Positions 22,128 to 64,000 of a stretch of DNA of 64,000 bases are shown here, in pieces; within the stretch, counting starts at the first letter, position 1, and each line of letters starts with the position of its first letter. This DNA is from Acridotheres tristis (Eukaryota > Chordata > Aves > Passeriformes > Sturnidae): positions 43,017,154 through 43,081,153 of the forward strand of contig CM072887.1 in assembly GCA_037013685.1 (NCBI GenBank), read 5' to 3'. The notes beneath the pieces were generated by a model. The model saw only the letters and a program-made list of their open reading frames with translations, made no database searches and was not told the origin of the DNA. Position numbers and translations under genes: made by a program.

Positions 22128-22234
22128 CGCGCGGGGGGAGGCGCGGCAGGAGCGGCGGCTGCGCAGGCGGGGGCGGGCGGGGCCCACGAGGGGCGGTGGG
22201 AGGTGAACGCGCGGCGTGATTGACTGGTTCGGCC
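22128..22234 (-). promoter_or_regulatory. Predicted TATA-less TARBP1 core promoter and 5'UTR
   Basis: The 107 bp between the start codon and the (GT)n repeat hold a TGCGCAGGCG element (22160-22169, NRF-1-like) and GC boxes (GGGGGCGGGCGGGG at 22169-22182; GGGGCGG at 22190-22196). There is no TATA box. Transcription initiation here is inferred from composition and position only; the start site cannot be fixed from sequence. Confidence 0.6.
22169..22200 (+). other. Potential G-quadruplex on the non-template (+) strand
   Basis: G runs of 5, 3, 4, 4 and 3 at 22169-22173, 22175-22177, 22179-22182, 22190-22193 and 22198-22200, separated by 1, 1, 7 and 4 bases. This meets the usual G3+N1-7 rule. It lies between the TARBP1 start codon and the (GT)n tract. 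Folding is inferred. Confidence 0.6.
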
Positions 22235-22239
22235 GTGTG

Positions 22240-22330
<91 letters not shown>
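22235..22330. repeat. (GT)n microsatellite, 96 bp
   Basis: Forty-eight dinucleotide units of GT with a single GC interruption at 22245-22246, ending at ACGTACG. It starts 108 bp upstream of the TARBP1 start codon. Alternating purine-pyrimidine tracts of this length can adopt Z-DNA and are length-polymorphic. Confidence 0.97.
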
Positions 22331-22333
<3 letters not shown>

Positions 22334-22450
22334 TACGCTTAAAGTGTTCTTCGTCTTCAGGTCATAACCCGCTGCGTGAGCGTTCCCAGCCATGGTGGCT
22401 GCTAAGCACAACCTGGCCCAGAACGGGAGGCCGAATATCCCAGGTGCGAG
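22331..22450 (+). other. Candidate divergent first exon (weak)
   Basis: Beyond the microsatellite is a short CpG-containing patch with an ATG in good context (CAGCCATGG at 22387-22395). It is followed by an open stretch reading MVAAKHNLAQNGRPNIP and then CCCAG|GTGCGA, which could be a donor near 22441. I do not recognise the peptide and see no matching second exon. It may be a divergent non-coding transcript from the TARBP1 CpG island, or nothing. Confidence 0.2.
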
Positions 22451-25400
22451 CCTCTCGCTGGAGGGTGTGAAGTTGTGTGCCATAAAAACTCTCTCTACTC
22501 TTCATGCGCATTACAATGCAAGATCGGGCAGCAGTAGTACACAAAATGCCCAGTTTTCCCACCTGTCATATTTGTTCTAACCATTTATGCCGAAAGGAGT
22601 TGCTGAAACCAGTCATTGTTCTCATCACAGCGTACCAGAGGTTTGCCTTGTGTCTGCCTCAGGTCAGAGGCATTCCTGGATGCTGGCTCCATGCTGTCGG
22701 CTTGTTAGAAGGATCCAGGCCAGAGAACAATTCCTGTGCAGTTCAATGTACCGGTGTAGCCGAAGCCTAACTCAGAAAATCAAGCTGATTTCCAGCAAGT
22801 GTAAATTCACCATGAGAGATTACAATTCCCCCGGAAAAAACTTAGAGATCTGCATGTCAAAATGGTGATGAACTACTCTCCTGGAACGTATGGTCCTAGG
22901 AAATGGCAAACATGGAACCTTCTGTTCCCGTGAAAGCAATGGATAGCGAATTCCCAGCACAGCACAATGTGTTTCTAATGGGCATGAGCATTACCCTGGC
23001 CAAGTTGTAGTTTCTTAGAGTCTAGCGAAATGCTTACTGCAAGTTTTCCAGATGAGGTTCCACTTAATCACTCCTCTCCAAATCACATGAGTAGTCTCTC
23101 CTTTTCCTGGCTATCCATTTGCTCCAAACGTTTTTAGACGTCTTTTTATCTTTGCAAGCCTACCGATTGCAAAGTCACTGAATTTTCTTATTAGAATTGA
23201 GCCTGTACTGTGGCTATATATGCAATATAGTCTGGAAAAAGAAGGTGGAAATGAATTATTTTAGACACTCTAGCTAGCACAGTTTCCATGTGCCTTAGCA
23301 TTGGGTGTGTTCTGTTACAAATAAATTACAGAATCTAGTAAAGGCTCAAGAAAACAGTTCAAATGATACATTTTACTCAAATGTAAAGTAAAACTCAGTA
23401 CTTTGTTTCACACACACAGAAACATGTTTCATATGAGGAATTATTACAATGTACTTTAGTAAATAGGATGCTTACAGTTGAAATCTCTTATATGCCATAA
23501 TATATTTTATCTATTTGCTCTTTAGTAGTTTTTTCATTTCCACTTATAGCATGCCGTCTGATGAATTGTGGGAGTTTCTTTTATCAGGCTTGAAACAATG
23601 CCAAGCAGGGGATTCCTTCTTCTATAGTTTTACTCTTCCCTTCCTGGCATCTGTAACTAAATGAAGACTTAATGGTCTGCACAACAACTAGGAATCAAAA
23701 CAGAATCAAATATACTACTATATTGTCTGAATTCTGCTCCACCATTAGTTTTATCACAGTGAAGTGCCAAATCTAAAATCTTATTACACCAGTTTAAACA
23801 ACAGCATTTAAATTTGAACTGTTCCACTATAGATTGTCTTATCAGACAAAAAGGGAGGTCGGGCTTGGGGAGCTTCTGAGTGGAACATTATGACAACAAA
23901 AATAAAAGAAACTAACAAAAACAAGCCAGAAAGGTGGATATGGAGTTAAGACAGAGAAAATGAGCAAGCATTTTGTAATTTTCAGAAGTGTTTTGTAACT
24001 TTCAGGTGTCAAGAACCACACCATTCACACTGTCATACCATAGTTGTTAAGTGTCTTCATGCTAGCACCCTAAATTTGTGCTTTCCAGCTCTACAATTCC
24101 AACACATACCCCTGCATCACCCAAGACCATGTCCTGTTCTGTTTTCTCCACTTTCCAAGCTTACCCCAACCACTTCCTGCCTTGTTCCTAAGGCAGCCCT
24201 GCTCTCAGGTCCCCAGCCTGCCAGCTGCAGTCACCTCTAAGATCCCAAAGCCCTTTCAGCCTAGGTTTGCTGCACCAGCCTCAGCACTCAGAACATTCTA
24301 CCCCTGCCAATCTCTCATGTACTCTGCACTCTTATTTATAAGGTATCCTGTATTCCCTGACCTCTCCAGGTCTCCTCCAAACTCAACATATGGCCTAGAT
24401 CAAAGGCTGAAATAGCTTGAATTTTGTTTTGTAGTTTCGGTTTGTTTTTGTTTTTGAGAGGACATCTTGTAGATGCTTTCTTTATTTCTGTCATACAAGA
24501 TATTCTCCCTCAATTAGATTAGTCTATCTTAAAAATGTAAGATTAAGAGGAATTGCCCAAAGCATCAAAAGCAGTCCACCACAATTGCAGACAGCCCTGA
24601 AATAAATGGCCAGTCTGAACTTGTCGCCTTCATGGGCCACTGCTATCTCAACTCCTTGTAACTCCAGATGTAGAGCTTACTTCAGACTCTGCTCCCTTAA
24701 CCAGGGTCTCTCTGTGACATTTAATACTATTACTGAGCCAATGAGAGACAGGACAAAGATGAGAAACATATTATTGTTGATTCTTATCTGAACTTTGTAA
24801 CTCTACCTTTGCTGATGGTGTGGGTTTCCAGCACATGATAACAAGTTGGCCAAATTTGGGCTGATTTTAGAATTTAAATGTTTTATAGTAGTAGTTTATT
24901 GGTTTTAATCAGGACCCATAATTCTACACCAATTTAGTATTACAAGAGGACTTCCTCGGACTCATAGTTAAAAAATCAGTGCCTTTAGTTACCTGCATTT
25001 TCTTTTGGACAAATATATACTTGTCCTTATGTAAATGTTTTCCCCTGTGATCACACAAACGAACAATTCTGTACTAGGAAAATTTCTGATGATCATTCTA
25101 GTGGTTGGTTAACTTAGAAAAGGATTATGGACAAAACTAGAGCATAAACCACAGAAAATTAAAAGTCTTGGAAATCCCCACTTACAGTTTTGGAAGAATG
25201 TGTTATGTTGTTGCCAGAAAGCCACTGCTAAGGTGCTGAGGCATCACAGATTATTAGAACTCAGACCAAGTCCATGTCTTTAAAAAGTTTGGTTTCAATG
25301 ACGGTTTAGGTCACACAACATATATTTGTTCTCATGAAAGTCCTATACTACTACCTGCACATTTACAGGTAATTCTGCACATTTCATAAGCAAGAAGGCT

Positions 25401-28400
25401 CAGCTAGCCCTGCACCATGACATTTTTCCCTTATAGGAGTGTGTTTGCACGGTGTAAGGTCTCTGGGAAACCAGAGGCATAACACAGCCTTTTCTTCCTT
25501 CTCCCACTGCATGCAATAGAAGGAAATGGGAAAGTTCTGGAAGTTATGCGGAAAATTTGCCACCACATCTCTCCCACACAATAACGAAATTAAAAGCCCA
25601 GGTGTCCTCCATGCAATTAACCTTACCAGTTATTGTGGTTATATATATTCATGTTCTCTTCTAGATTTCCTCAGTGCTGTTGTGCAAATACCAGCAGCAC
25701 ATATAGCTTTTATATGACTCTCACTCTGAGACAGCACTTCCCCTCTCTGTGAGGGGAAAAGGAAAAACAAATTTACAGGAGGTGAGAAAGGGAAAGAAGA
25801 AAATTGCCTAATTTTTGTCAGTTTGCCATAAAGTCCTTGAACCTCTTGCTAAGAGAGATAGACGCAGAAGTGTTCTAACTGAAAGAGGAAATTATTGATA
25901 TGCAGCCAGGAAAGCTGGTCACAGCAATTTCCACAAGGTGGTTGTTCTGTTATCTCCTGATCCTCCAGTTCTTGTTTCATTTGCCTCCCCACCCCCACAA
26001 ACAATTCTTCCAGCTCTTTCACATCACAATGCAAGCATATGTTAATCTTCATCATTTTTAAATGAGAGGCAGCTTGTCCCTCTAGCAAGTTCCTTAAGCC
26101 ATCACATTCCGTTCCTCCTGCTTTTCATTTCTGAACTTATTACCCACATACAAGTGAGCCTGGAGTTTCCCCTCTGTGGCATCCCAGTCTGATTTGTATA
26201 TCCCAATTTGACTATCCTATCTACTGTTTTTGCAGTATATCAGCTATGACTGCTCATAAGCTATCTGTTGAGTTTAGCTCCACATTTCTATCCCCCAACT
26301 TCTTTATGAAAGATCAATAAACACTTTATATTGCAAAGTCTATATTTAGAATTTCCCTAAAACAGGCACATTCCTATCTACTCACATATTTAAAAAATAC
26401 TGTCTGATCTGTTAGTGTATCACATTCACATCCCCTTTCCTGGCTTAGCAAAAGCAATCTTAAACTAATTAGATCTCACTGTTGTGAAGATCCGTTTCTT
26501 AACCTGCTGTTTTGACCTTGCCACCTCTCCCTTTATGTCCCTCTGCTGCTTCCCTCTTCCATGCTACATCAAACACATGGTGTTTCTTTTCCCTTTCCTT
26601 TCCAGACCCATTAGTCTATCCCTCCTCACCCTCTTATCTAATACCAAGACACTGGCTTCACACTGACCTACACATGCTGCCAGTCTGAGTTGTCTTTCAA
26701 GTAAGACCTAATGTTTATCTTGTGCTAACTCCTACCTCGTTTTCCTCTATTATACCCCCAACAATCCTTTGTTTGTCACAGTGACACAAATTTTAGGAAG
26801 CACATGTTCTATGACCTTCTGTGATCTATGGCTTTCTATGTGGACTGATAAGCTGATCCCCTCTTGGGTGTATCTTGTCATATTTTGGTGCTGCGTACTT
26901 TCCTTGGTGACAATTAGTACAGTACTATTGGTAGAGAGTAAGGATAACACTAATTGTGATAAATAAGTAAATGAACAAACCCAGAGACTGTCAATGTGCA
27001 AGTTACAGGGAAGGAGTCTAATGCTTGCAACTGAACTTTTATGAGGAGAGGAATAAAAGACAAATGTAAAGGTGTCTCACAGAGAGAAGCGCTATGAGAA
27101 CTCTTTGTTGCCTTTCATACACACATACTGCCCCACATACATTCAGAGTTGTTCAAACATTGAAACTCGTGAAGAGTTAGTTCAGATCCAGCCGTAGTTC
27201 CAGATTTTTCAATCAGACCCATATCTGAAGCACTTACAGACACAAGAGTGAAGCCTTAATGATCTCTGCGGAACAGAAGATGGTGCTGTTGTCACTGACA
27301 TGTGCCTCTCAGGATTTTTTCTGGTGAAAAGAAAGCATGTGATAGCAAAGAAAAGGAGAGAAGAGAAACTAAAAGGAAAGGTACAGGAAGAAAAGTAACT
27401 GCCATTTCCTGGCCTTTTTTTTCACTGGAGAAATTTAGAAACTCAAAGGGAAGAATTATAAATGCACAGAGAACCAAAAGGACTATCTAAAAGAGCAATT
27501 AGGAGGAGCAGAGAGTGCACCATAGATTGATCATATACTGGATACAATCTTCTTCATTCCTCTGTAAACTATGCTTAGGAAGATGCTGAACACCATCAGT
27601 TCCCCAGTGACTCTGTAAGGAGCTATTATTGATAGTCAGCACCTGAGGTCATCAGGGGCAGCATGTCTCAAGCCAGGTGTCTGAAAACCAGGACATCAAA
27701 AAACAGTGGGAATTTTTAAAAATAGTGTTAAGTAGTGGAGTGAAAAAGAAAGGGCAGAATCAGGCAGGCAGTGAGGAGCTGTGACAGCAGCAGGGACGAT
27801 CTCACACTGGATCACACACTGCACGCTTCCAGCATTATCAGGACTGTGCTACATGGCTTCCTTTCTTTATCTGCATGGGAAAGAAACAGCACAGGAAAAA
27901 AACAGCAAGGTATCTTAAGGACACTGCTGTTAGTGTTGTGCTGTGAGATTGTGCACATCTGTGTAAGAGATTCCAGCGTGAAATTTTTCCTTTGACTGAG
28001 CAGGACGGCTATATTCACCAGAAACACTACAATATTCCTGGGCTTTTTAGGATGTTTACTTTAAAAATAAAGCTGGAGTTCTACTGTTATAATGCTGTAA
28101 ACATCCTGTGTTCAGAAGCAGCACTTAAAGGCAGCTGATGAAAAGCAGTTGTGTCCAATTAAACATTCCTAATGATGGGAAGTTACAAATCTACTATGTG
28201 GTTTGTCACTGTAAGCTACAGAGGGGAAGTTAAGCTGGTAAAGCTCTCCAGTTAGACTGAGTGCAGTAGAATGATCAGGAAAAGATGAATTAGGAAAAAG
28301 AATTAAATATAATCCTTTGCCATCTGTCTTTATTTTGTGAACCTATTTGACAGGATTCTACTGAAATCTGCAGCCATTTTTTATCAGCTTCATGTAGCTG

Positions 28401-29078
28401 AAGAGCATTTGCTGCACAGACTGGAATTAAAATGCTTCCCAATAACAGTCAGCCATCCCACTTATTGTTCTTTTCTTTAAAAATCCCCAAACATTTAGGA
28501 TTTTCGCTTCAGCTTAGGCTGCACCATTAATTTTTGACCTCTCCCCTTCACTAAGACTCAGAGCTGGGTGGTAAAGGCTAAATAGATTTCACTATTAGTT
28601 TTACAGGGAAGCAAAAGAGCTGTTGAAATATATGTACTACATTCTTCTCCAGCTTTCAGCCTGAAAAGCCTATGTAGAGCTGGAAGAAATGTGACAATTG
28701 AGAGAAGGTCCATATGGTATCACAGTTTCTCCATAACAGCTTTTGTCTATAGGTCTGCATCTAGCACACCATGTAAACACGAGCTTATCTCTAAGCACAC
28801 GCCTGAGTATTTTGCTGCCTCTGGATTTTAGTGTATAGGGGATTCTACTGATAACAACCCAGATAAGAGGATCTGCTACAGTGGGGAAAATATGCTGTAG
28901 CTTCTGCATGAAAATTTAGCAGTGGCAACCATGGGAGACTTTAGTCTTTTTAAGCCCTGGTGTTATTACTGGGAATAATAGTATGGGAAGGGGGATAAAA
29001 AACCCTAAATATAACCAAAGCACACCACAAGGACCAATCTGGGTCTTACTTACTTCCTTGGGAATACAGCAAAATGCC

Positions 29079-29080
<2 letters not shown>
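22451..29080. other. Intergenic, upstream of TARBP1 (first part)
   Basis: No coding gene is recognised. Open frames are under 95 codons and have no motifs. Near 22820-22830 is TTACAATTCCC, resembling part of a ZNF143/STAF site. A T/G-rich patch lies at about 24423-24455. The inverted TGTTTAC pair at 28049-28107 is noted separately. Confidence 0.6.
28049..28107. promoter_or_regulatory. Inverted pair of forkhead-like motifs (weak)
   Basis: AGGATGTTTAC at 28049-28059 and its exact reverse complement GTAAACATCCT at 28097-28107 flank a 37-bp spacer. Each contains TGTTTAC, the forkhead core. Function is inferred; an 11-bp inverted repeat can occur by chance in a window of this size. Confidence 0.25.

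Positions 29081-29109
<29 letters not shown>
29081..29109. repeat. Poly-T run (29 bp) followed by a purine-rich tract
   Basis: Twenty-nine consecutive T, then a G/A-rich stretch (GGCAGGGAGGGAGGGAGG and onward to about 29155). It could be the A-tail of a minus-strand retrocopy, but no recognisable gene or LINE body lies beside it. Confidence 0.9.
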
Positions 29110-29155
29110 GGCAGGGAGGGAGGGAGGAAAGAAGGGAAGACAGAGGCAGAAAGGA

Positions 29156-31734
29156 AGCTTTCATTTTATTTCCAACTCCTACATATTTTTCTTTGCGAAT
29201 GTAAAGGTTTGCATGTCAGTGTCCTTTCAGAAAGCACAGTATGAAGAGCTTTGTAGCTCCTTGGCTTCAGAAAATAGAGCATTGATGATTAGCTTTTCAC
29301 AGATGAGCTAAAGTTAATTTGTCCCTTCTGGAAGTGTAGAGATAGCCTGCTAGGTACAAAGAAGTTATCTTTGGTTTTCAGATCAGTGGAGGAATTCATC
29401 AGGCACTGGTTGAGACCAAGGTTATTTCCTCAGTGGGAATTCAGATTATGAAAGGCCCACATCACTGCTGCCTTCCATCTCTCAGTCTTTCACATCAACA
29501 GGGAGCAAGGGAAAACAGCTTTAAAATATTCTCCTTCATCTTCCATAGTACTTTAGATTACATTAGTTTAACTAACCTCACAAGGAAAAAAGTGTGACTC
29601 TGTTGTGCTGAGATGTAATTTTCACATTTTGACTTGTGCATCTCACTTCAAAGAACTTCTTCCAAGTTTATTTTGAGTTTCCCATGCTAAAAATAAAGAC
29701 ACAGAACAAATCAGTTCAGTTTAGCTGAGAACAGCACTTTTGGAAGCATTAGGCAAGAAGAAGCTCTAGTGTTTTCAAAACAGCTCCTAATGCTGTTGTC
29801 TTTAATGGGGATGGCTAATCCTCCCTGTTTTCTCATATTCCCAATGATTCTCTCTAAGTGGAAGCCTGCCAGTTATTCTGCAAAACTCCTGACTCATTCC
29901 GACATCATTTAGGGCCTTCCTAATTGATTGCAGGATATCTTCAAAGTCAGATGAGAGCTCTTGTTTGATGCTGTAAAACGTTTGCCAAAAGGTTACAATC
30001 TCTTCTGTTTCTATAATGTACTTTAAAGATATTGGGATCAAAGGAAAAACCTCCAGATCAGCTAATTTTTAGAAATACCTCACTTTTACAATCTCATTAT
30101 AAAGACAGTGGGTGTTACTTAAAATATTTTTCAATTATTCATTAATTAATTTACCTGGGCCATGCAGGTTTACTTTGGGTTCTTTTCCTGCTGCCCATGC
30201 ATGAATGGTAAAAAGAAGCACTTGTCATATTGCAACAACATTTCTTTTTTCCTTCACCCCTTTAATTTCAAACTTGTAAAAAATGATAATAGTAGTCCTT
30301 TACACATTTATGAGGTCTTCCATTAAAGTCTATTTGAAGCATTTTAAAGACAATAATGTATAAAGCCTCAAAGGACACTGCTGAGGTATTTATTACCTGA
30401 GTGCTTTTACACTTAGGAGAATGTACCACAATAATCCCACAACTTCAAGACCACAGTAACTAGTTGTCAAGTTTCAGGCGAAAAGAAAGACTTCAATGGA
30501 ACCCAGTATTCAGAAGCTGAAGCATTTTCTAAAAGTGTGGCTCTCCTCTAGTAGCTGCCCAAAAATGAAGGCATCCAAAATAACTCTCCGTCTTCAAGAA
30601 TCTTGACACCAAGATGCTTTCTTCGACCTCCACCTCCTGTCACTGCATCTAATTAGTTCTTTTTTTAATCATGTTGCATAATTCAGAAACTTTCCACTGT
30701 AGAGGCTATAACACTATAAATAAAAATAAATAGCACTCTATTGTAAAAACTTATATTTCTTCAGGAAAAAAGAAAGAAAGGTATGTCCTGTTCCAAAAGC
30801 CGTTTTCTAGAAGCATTTGGCCTTAGCCTAGACCCTCTTCTAGTTCACACTGAAATGACTGAATGTATATCAACGCTGAGCAAAGCCATTTCTTAGGAGG
30901 TTCTGCAATCTTTTTCATGGGAAACTGGTTTTATAATACATGCTTATATTGGAGTTACATTTGTAAGCCCACTCTGGGGATCTTTGACCATCTGTGCTTT
31001 TTTCTAAAATGGTGTTTTCAAACCATGGTGCAAAATTTTCCTCACACAAGCTCCCAGCTTTTGGTTAGCTCTACAAGGAAGTTCTCAGACAAACTATCAT
31101 AATACCTGTTCTAGATTTAGCTAAAATGTGTATTCCTTCTTTATCTTTCACATGAGATCGTCTCACATACCCAAAAAGGCGTATAGTTTTTGACAGTAAA
31201 TGTATATAAATGCTGTCAAGTTCCATATTCGGGACTGTAAGGCATTCTAAAATGTGCTGCAACTAAGAAAAACAAATCTAAAAATAACACAGAGGTGTGT
31301 GCATGTTTGTGTGTGGAAGGGGAATACCGCATTTCTCATCTCTTGATAATTCTATGTAAATGTACCCAGTTTATATTATAGAAATACTTTTTCCACCTAA
31401 ATGGTACTGAGGCAGATTCATCCTGGACTCTTAAAAAGAGAAACATTTGTGTAGATTCTAATTTGTGAATCACTGTTAATAAATAACTTGTTGCAGTAGA
31501 TACTTGGTTAGTCATTGCTTATGGTATGAAGTCCAAGCCAAATTCCTGTTCATCCTGTTAAGATCTGTAATACAGAATTAAAGCAGAGTCTGTTAGGTAC
31601 AGGAAGTAACCTACTTTTGTAGGCAAAATGTTCTTTCACTTTAGAAATAAAATTAACCCAAATTAACCCAAAGTGTTGGGGTTTTTTTTAAATCTTTACC
31701 AAATCAGAACAAACCCTTCCTTTATCTTGAAGAA
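29156..31734. other. Intergenic, no gene seen
   Basis: AT-rich, non-repetitive sequence with chance open frames only. Tandem AAATTAACCC words (two copies) lie at about 31650-31669. Confidence 0.6.
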
Positions 31735-31857
31735 ACCCCAAAACAACAACAACAAAAAAACAAAAACAAAAAACAAACAAAATAACAACAACAACAAAAA
31801 ATCACAAAAACCCCAAACAAACAAAAAAAACCCCACAAAAAAAACAGAAAAAAAACC
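31735..31857. repeat. A-rich (CAA/CAAA)n low-complexity tract
   Basis: About 120 bp composed almost entirely of A with C interruptions (AACAACAAC, AAACAAAC, AAAACCCC). It gives rise to a spurious Lys/Asn/Thr-rich open frame at 31673-31930. Confidence 0.92.
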
Positions 31858-33772
31858 CACCTCTGGCCATAAATCTGGTAGTTACATGTCAATTAGGATT
31901 AACAATACTGCTTCATTCAGGGCCTCATAAGAGACAAAATAAAAATGACATGTAAAGGATAGGGGAGAAGATTAAAATAAGTAATTTTGTTCTTAGAAAA
32001 GAACCTTTTAACTCCTGTAATAGCGAAGGAAGCCCAGCAGATGGTGGAAGGAGACCACAGTGCTATAGGAGAGCCCTTTGCATTGTGCTTGTTAGAGACA
32101 TTAGTCCTTAAAGGAAGTTACTGACTTATTTTTCATAATACTATCTAAGTGTTTAAAACAAAAATAGGACCACAATTGTTTTGGCTAGGCATTTTATATC
32201 CAAAATCTCATTATTTTGACCAACACGGCAAATATATTCTTTTTCACTACGGAGCTGAGGCTTTGTTTTAAAGCTAATTGACATCAATGACAGTAAAAAA
32301 AATCACTTAACCAATAAAAATGTTGCTGGCTGCCTTTATTTTGTCTTGCGGAGGTGTTGTATTGTATTTTTTTTGGTTTTTGGGTTTTTTTGGTTTTGTG
32401 GGGGGAGTTTTTATTTTGCCAGCAATTTGATTTATTATTCAGGTGCTGCTGAAGATCATATCTGCATTACCCAAAGCCATAATAATAAGGCATTACACTT
32501 TTCAGACCATATTTGCTCTCTGAGTGACAAGACCCTGCAGAGCTCCCAGTCTGCAGCAGCTTTCTGTCATGAGTGCCACTGACGACCTGGAATCCAGCAA
32601 TATGTCTGCTCTAATCCTAAGAAATGTACAATTGGAGGCTGACATCTTGTTTTATCTGGTTCATTCCTTAAATATTCTCTCTCTCTCTCTAACTTCTGTC
32701 TGAAGTTATCTCATATCAAGATAGACATTAAACACCTGAGACATGCTCCAGATCAAAGGCACCCCGAATTTTCTCTGTAAAGGATCAACTATTATATAAA
32801 AACTACTAGTGTTACTGCAATTTTGGTGACACTTTCAGTAATTAGAATGGGCTTCAGAAATGTGAGGACAGAAATGCTAGCAACAGGAACCTCTTTTTAG
32901 GAGTGCTAGTGCAGAAGCACTAGATGACAGGCGGTAACTTTGCCATCAGTGACAGCATGACACACCTCTTCCTACTCATCCTTTTGGCACCTAAATCCCA
33001 CAAGCACCCCAAGCATTTCTTGCCTTAGAAGAAGACCCATAAAAATACATTCCCCAAATAGTTTTCAAACGACCAGTCTTATTTTATTACAGCAAGTAGA
33101 AAATAAAACTGTTTAGACTCTTTTTTTGATTAGCAGGCATCCTATTGCTTCTGGGAGGGCACAGGGTAGAGGGCATGTATCTCTTGCTGAGTGACCCTAA
33201 GTGGGCTTATTTTTTTGGGGGTACATTTTGTGGATTTGGTGGCCAGGTGCTCAAATGCTCAAGCTTGAAAAGGTTGTTGTAGGCACACTGTCTTTTATAG
33301 TCTTCAGAATGAACAGCAGTTGCTTATTCCTGCCCTCGGTACAGTTCCCTAAAATAATGTTTTTATAAGGTGGACTGCCAGGGCCACCAGAAATGTCATT
33401 CCTCCTGTGCTCTGCAGCAGGCAGGGAAGCCTGACTGCCCAGGGTTGTGCTCCCCTAGGGACTGGGACTCTGCTGCTCCCTGCCTCCCCTCTGCCTCCCA
33501 CCCAGGCTGCAGCTGCCTGCTACCTGCAGCTCAGCCTTTCCATGCTGCAGGTTTATCCCTCCCTCTGTGCACCCTGTGCTTCTCATTTACTGCTGGCTAA
33601 GGTGACATTATCCTCTGCCAGAATATCCAAGTCCCAAATGGGTGCTTCAGTTTTGTAGCTTTAGTCACATTTGAGACCACAGCATTAAATATGAACAGCA
33701 TAACCTGTGAGAACCTTTACATGTACGTTCTTAATATGTCTCATTTTATAGCTAATGTACTGGGCTGGGAGT
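31858..33772. other. Intergenic, with simple-sequence tracts
   Basis: Holds a T/G-rich tract at 32367-32412 and a short (CT)n at 32676-32690. CCAGCAGATGGTGG at 32034-32047 differs from the recalled CTCF core at one position. A moderately GC-rich patch lies at about 33370-33600. No gene is recognised. Confidence 0.55.
32367..32412. repeat. T/G-rich low-complexity tract
   Basis: Runs of T broken by GG and GGG, ending in a G run (GTGGGGGGAG). A similar shorter tract lies at 33771-33801. Confidence 0.8.

Positions 33773-64000
<30,228 letters not shown>

Larger units (their letters stand above)
21235..22215. promoter_or_regulatory. CpG island over TARBP1 exon 1 and promoter
   Basis: About 1 kb with very high GC and dense CpG, in sharp contrast to the AT-rich introns to the left and the ordinary intergenic DNA to the right. 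It covers all of exon 1, the 81-bp intron 1 and the proximal promoter. It ends abruptly at the (GT)n tract. This is typical of a housekeeping promoter. Confidence 0.9.

Noticed and set aside
22128..22187. In-frame N-terminal extension of TARBP1 upstream of 22127
   Set aside because: The frame is open for 20 codons but its first codon is GTG, there is no ATG, and human starts at the residue matching 22127.
21083..22223. Plus-strand open frames of 276-329 codons opposite TARBP1 exon 1
   Set aside because: Pro/Ala/Arg-rich translations caused by GC-rich sequence with few stop codons; the minus-strand frame is the one matching TARBP1.
22216..22470. Val/Cys repeat peptide frame
   Set aside because: Translation of the (GT)n microsatellite.
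31673..31930. Lys/Asn-rich open frame
   Set aside because: Produced by the A-rich simple repeat.
32034..32047. Possible CTCF site
   Set aside because: A single word with one mismatch to the core and no supporting context; kept only as a remark.

Overview
The window is vertebrate nuclear DNA, most likely from a bird. It has one multi-exon gene with GT-AG introns, a CpG-island promoter, long AT-rich non-coding stretches, a dinucleotide microsatellite, and at about 778-838 the 3' tail of a CR1-type LINE (the CCCTTCCAA block followed by ATTCTATGAT-type octamers). CR1 tails of this kind are typical of birds and other sauropsids. I cannot name the species; T/G-rich tracts such as those near 32.4 and 33.8 kb would suit a songbird, but that is a weak hint.

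The left third (about 0.9-22.1 kb) is the 5' two-thirds of TARBP1 on the minus strand. TARBP1 is the vertebrate counterpart of yeast Trm3, a tRNA 2'-O-methyltransferase that forms Gm18. I could place 19 consecutive coding exons. Every junction is GT/AG, every codon phase joins correctly, and the joined frame has no stop. It encodes about 1,069 residues that follow the human protein from its first methionine. The exons in the window cover the Ala-rich N-terminus and the helical-repeat body. The C-terminal SpoU methyltransferase domain lies beyond the left edge and is not in this window. Introns range from 81 bp to about 3.1 kb.

Exon 1 and the promoter (about 21.24-22.24 kb) form a strong CpG island. 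Just upstream of the start codon are GC boxes, an NRF-1-like site and a G-quadruplex-type run, followed at once by a 96-bp (GT)n microsatellite. A small CpG-containing patch beyond it (22.34-22.45 kb) could be the first exon of a divergent transcript.

The right two-thirds (about 22.5-64 kb) contains no protein-coding gene that I recognise. The open frames there are short, have no family motifs and do not link through splice sites. Visible contents are simple repeats (poly-T, A-rich, T/G-rich, a GTGCCT-type hexamer minisatellite at 47.4-47.6 kb) and scattered candidate regulatory motifs. From memory of human synteny, the flank upstream of TARBP1 is a long gene-poor interval leading to IRF2BP2, which fits what is seen here.

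I did not find a convincing new biological system. The most unusual local items are a perfect 28-bp palindrome in TARBP1 intron 12, the microsatellite/G-quadruplex arrangement at the promoter, and the hexamer minisatellite, which is open in several reading frames on both strands.
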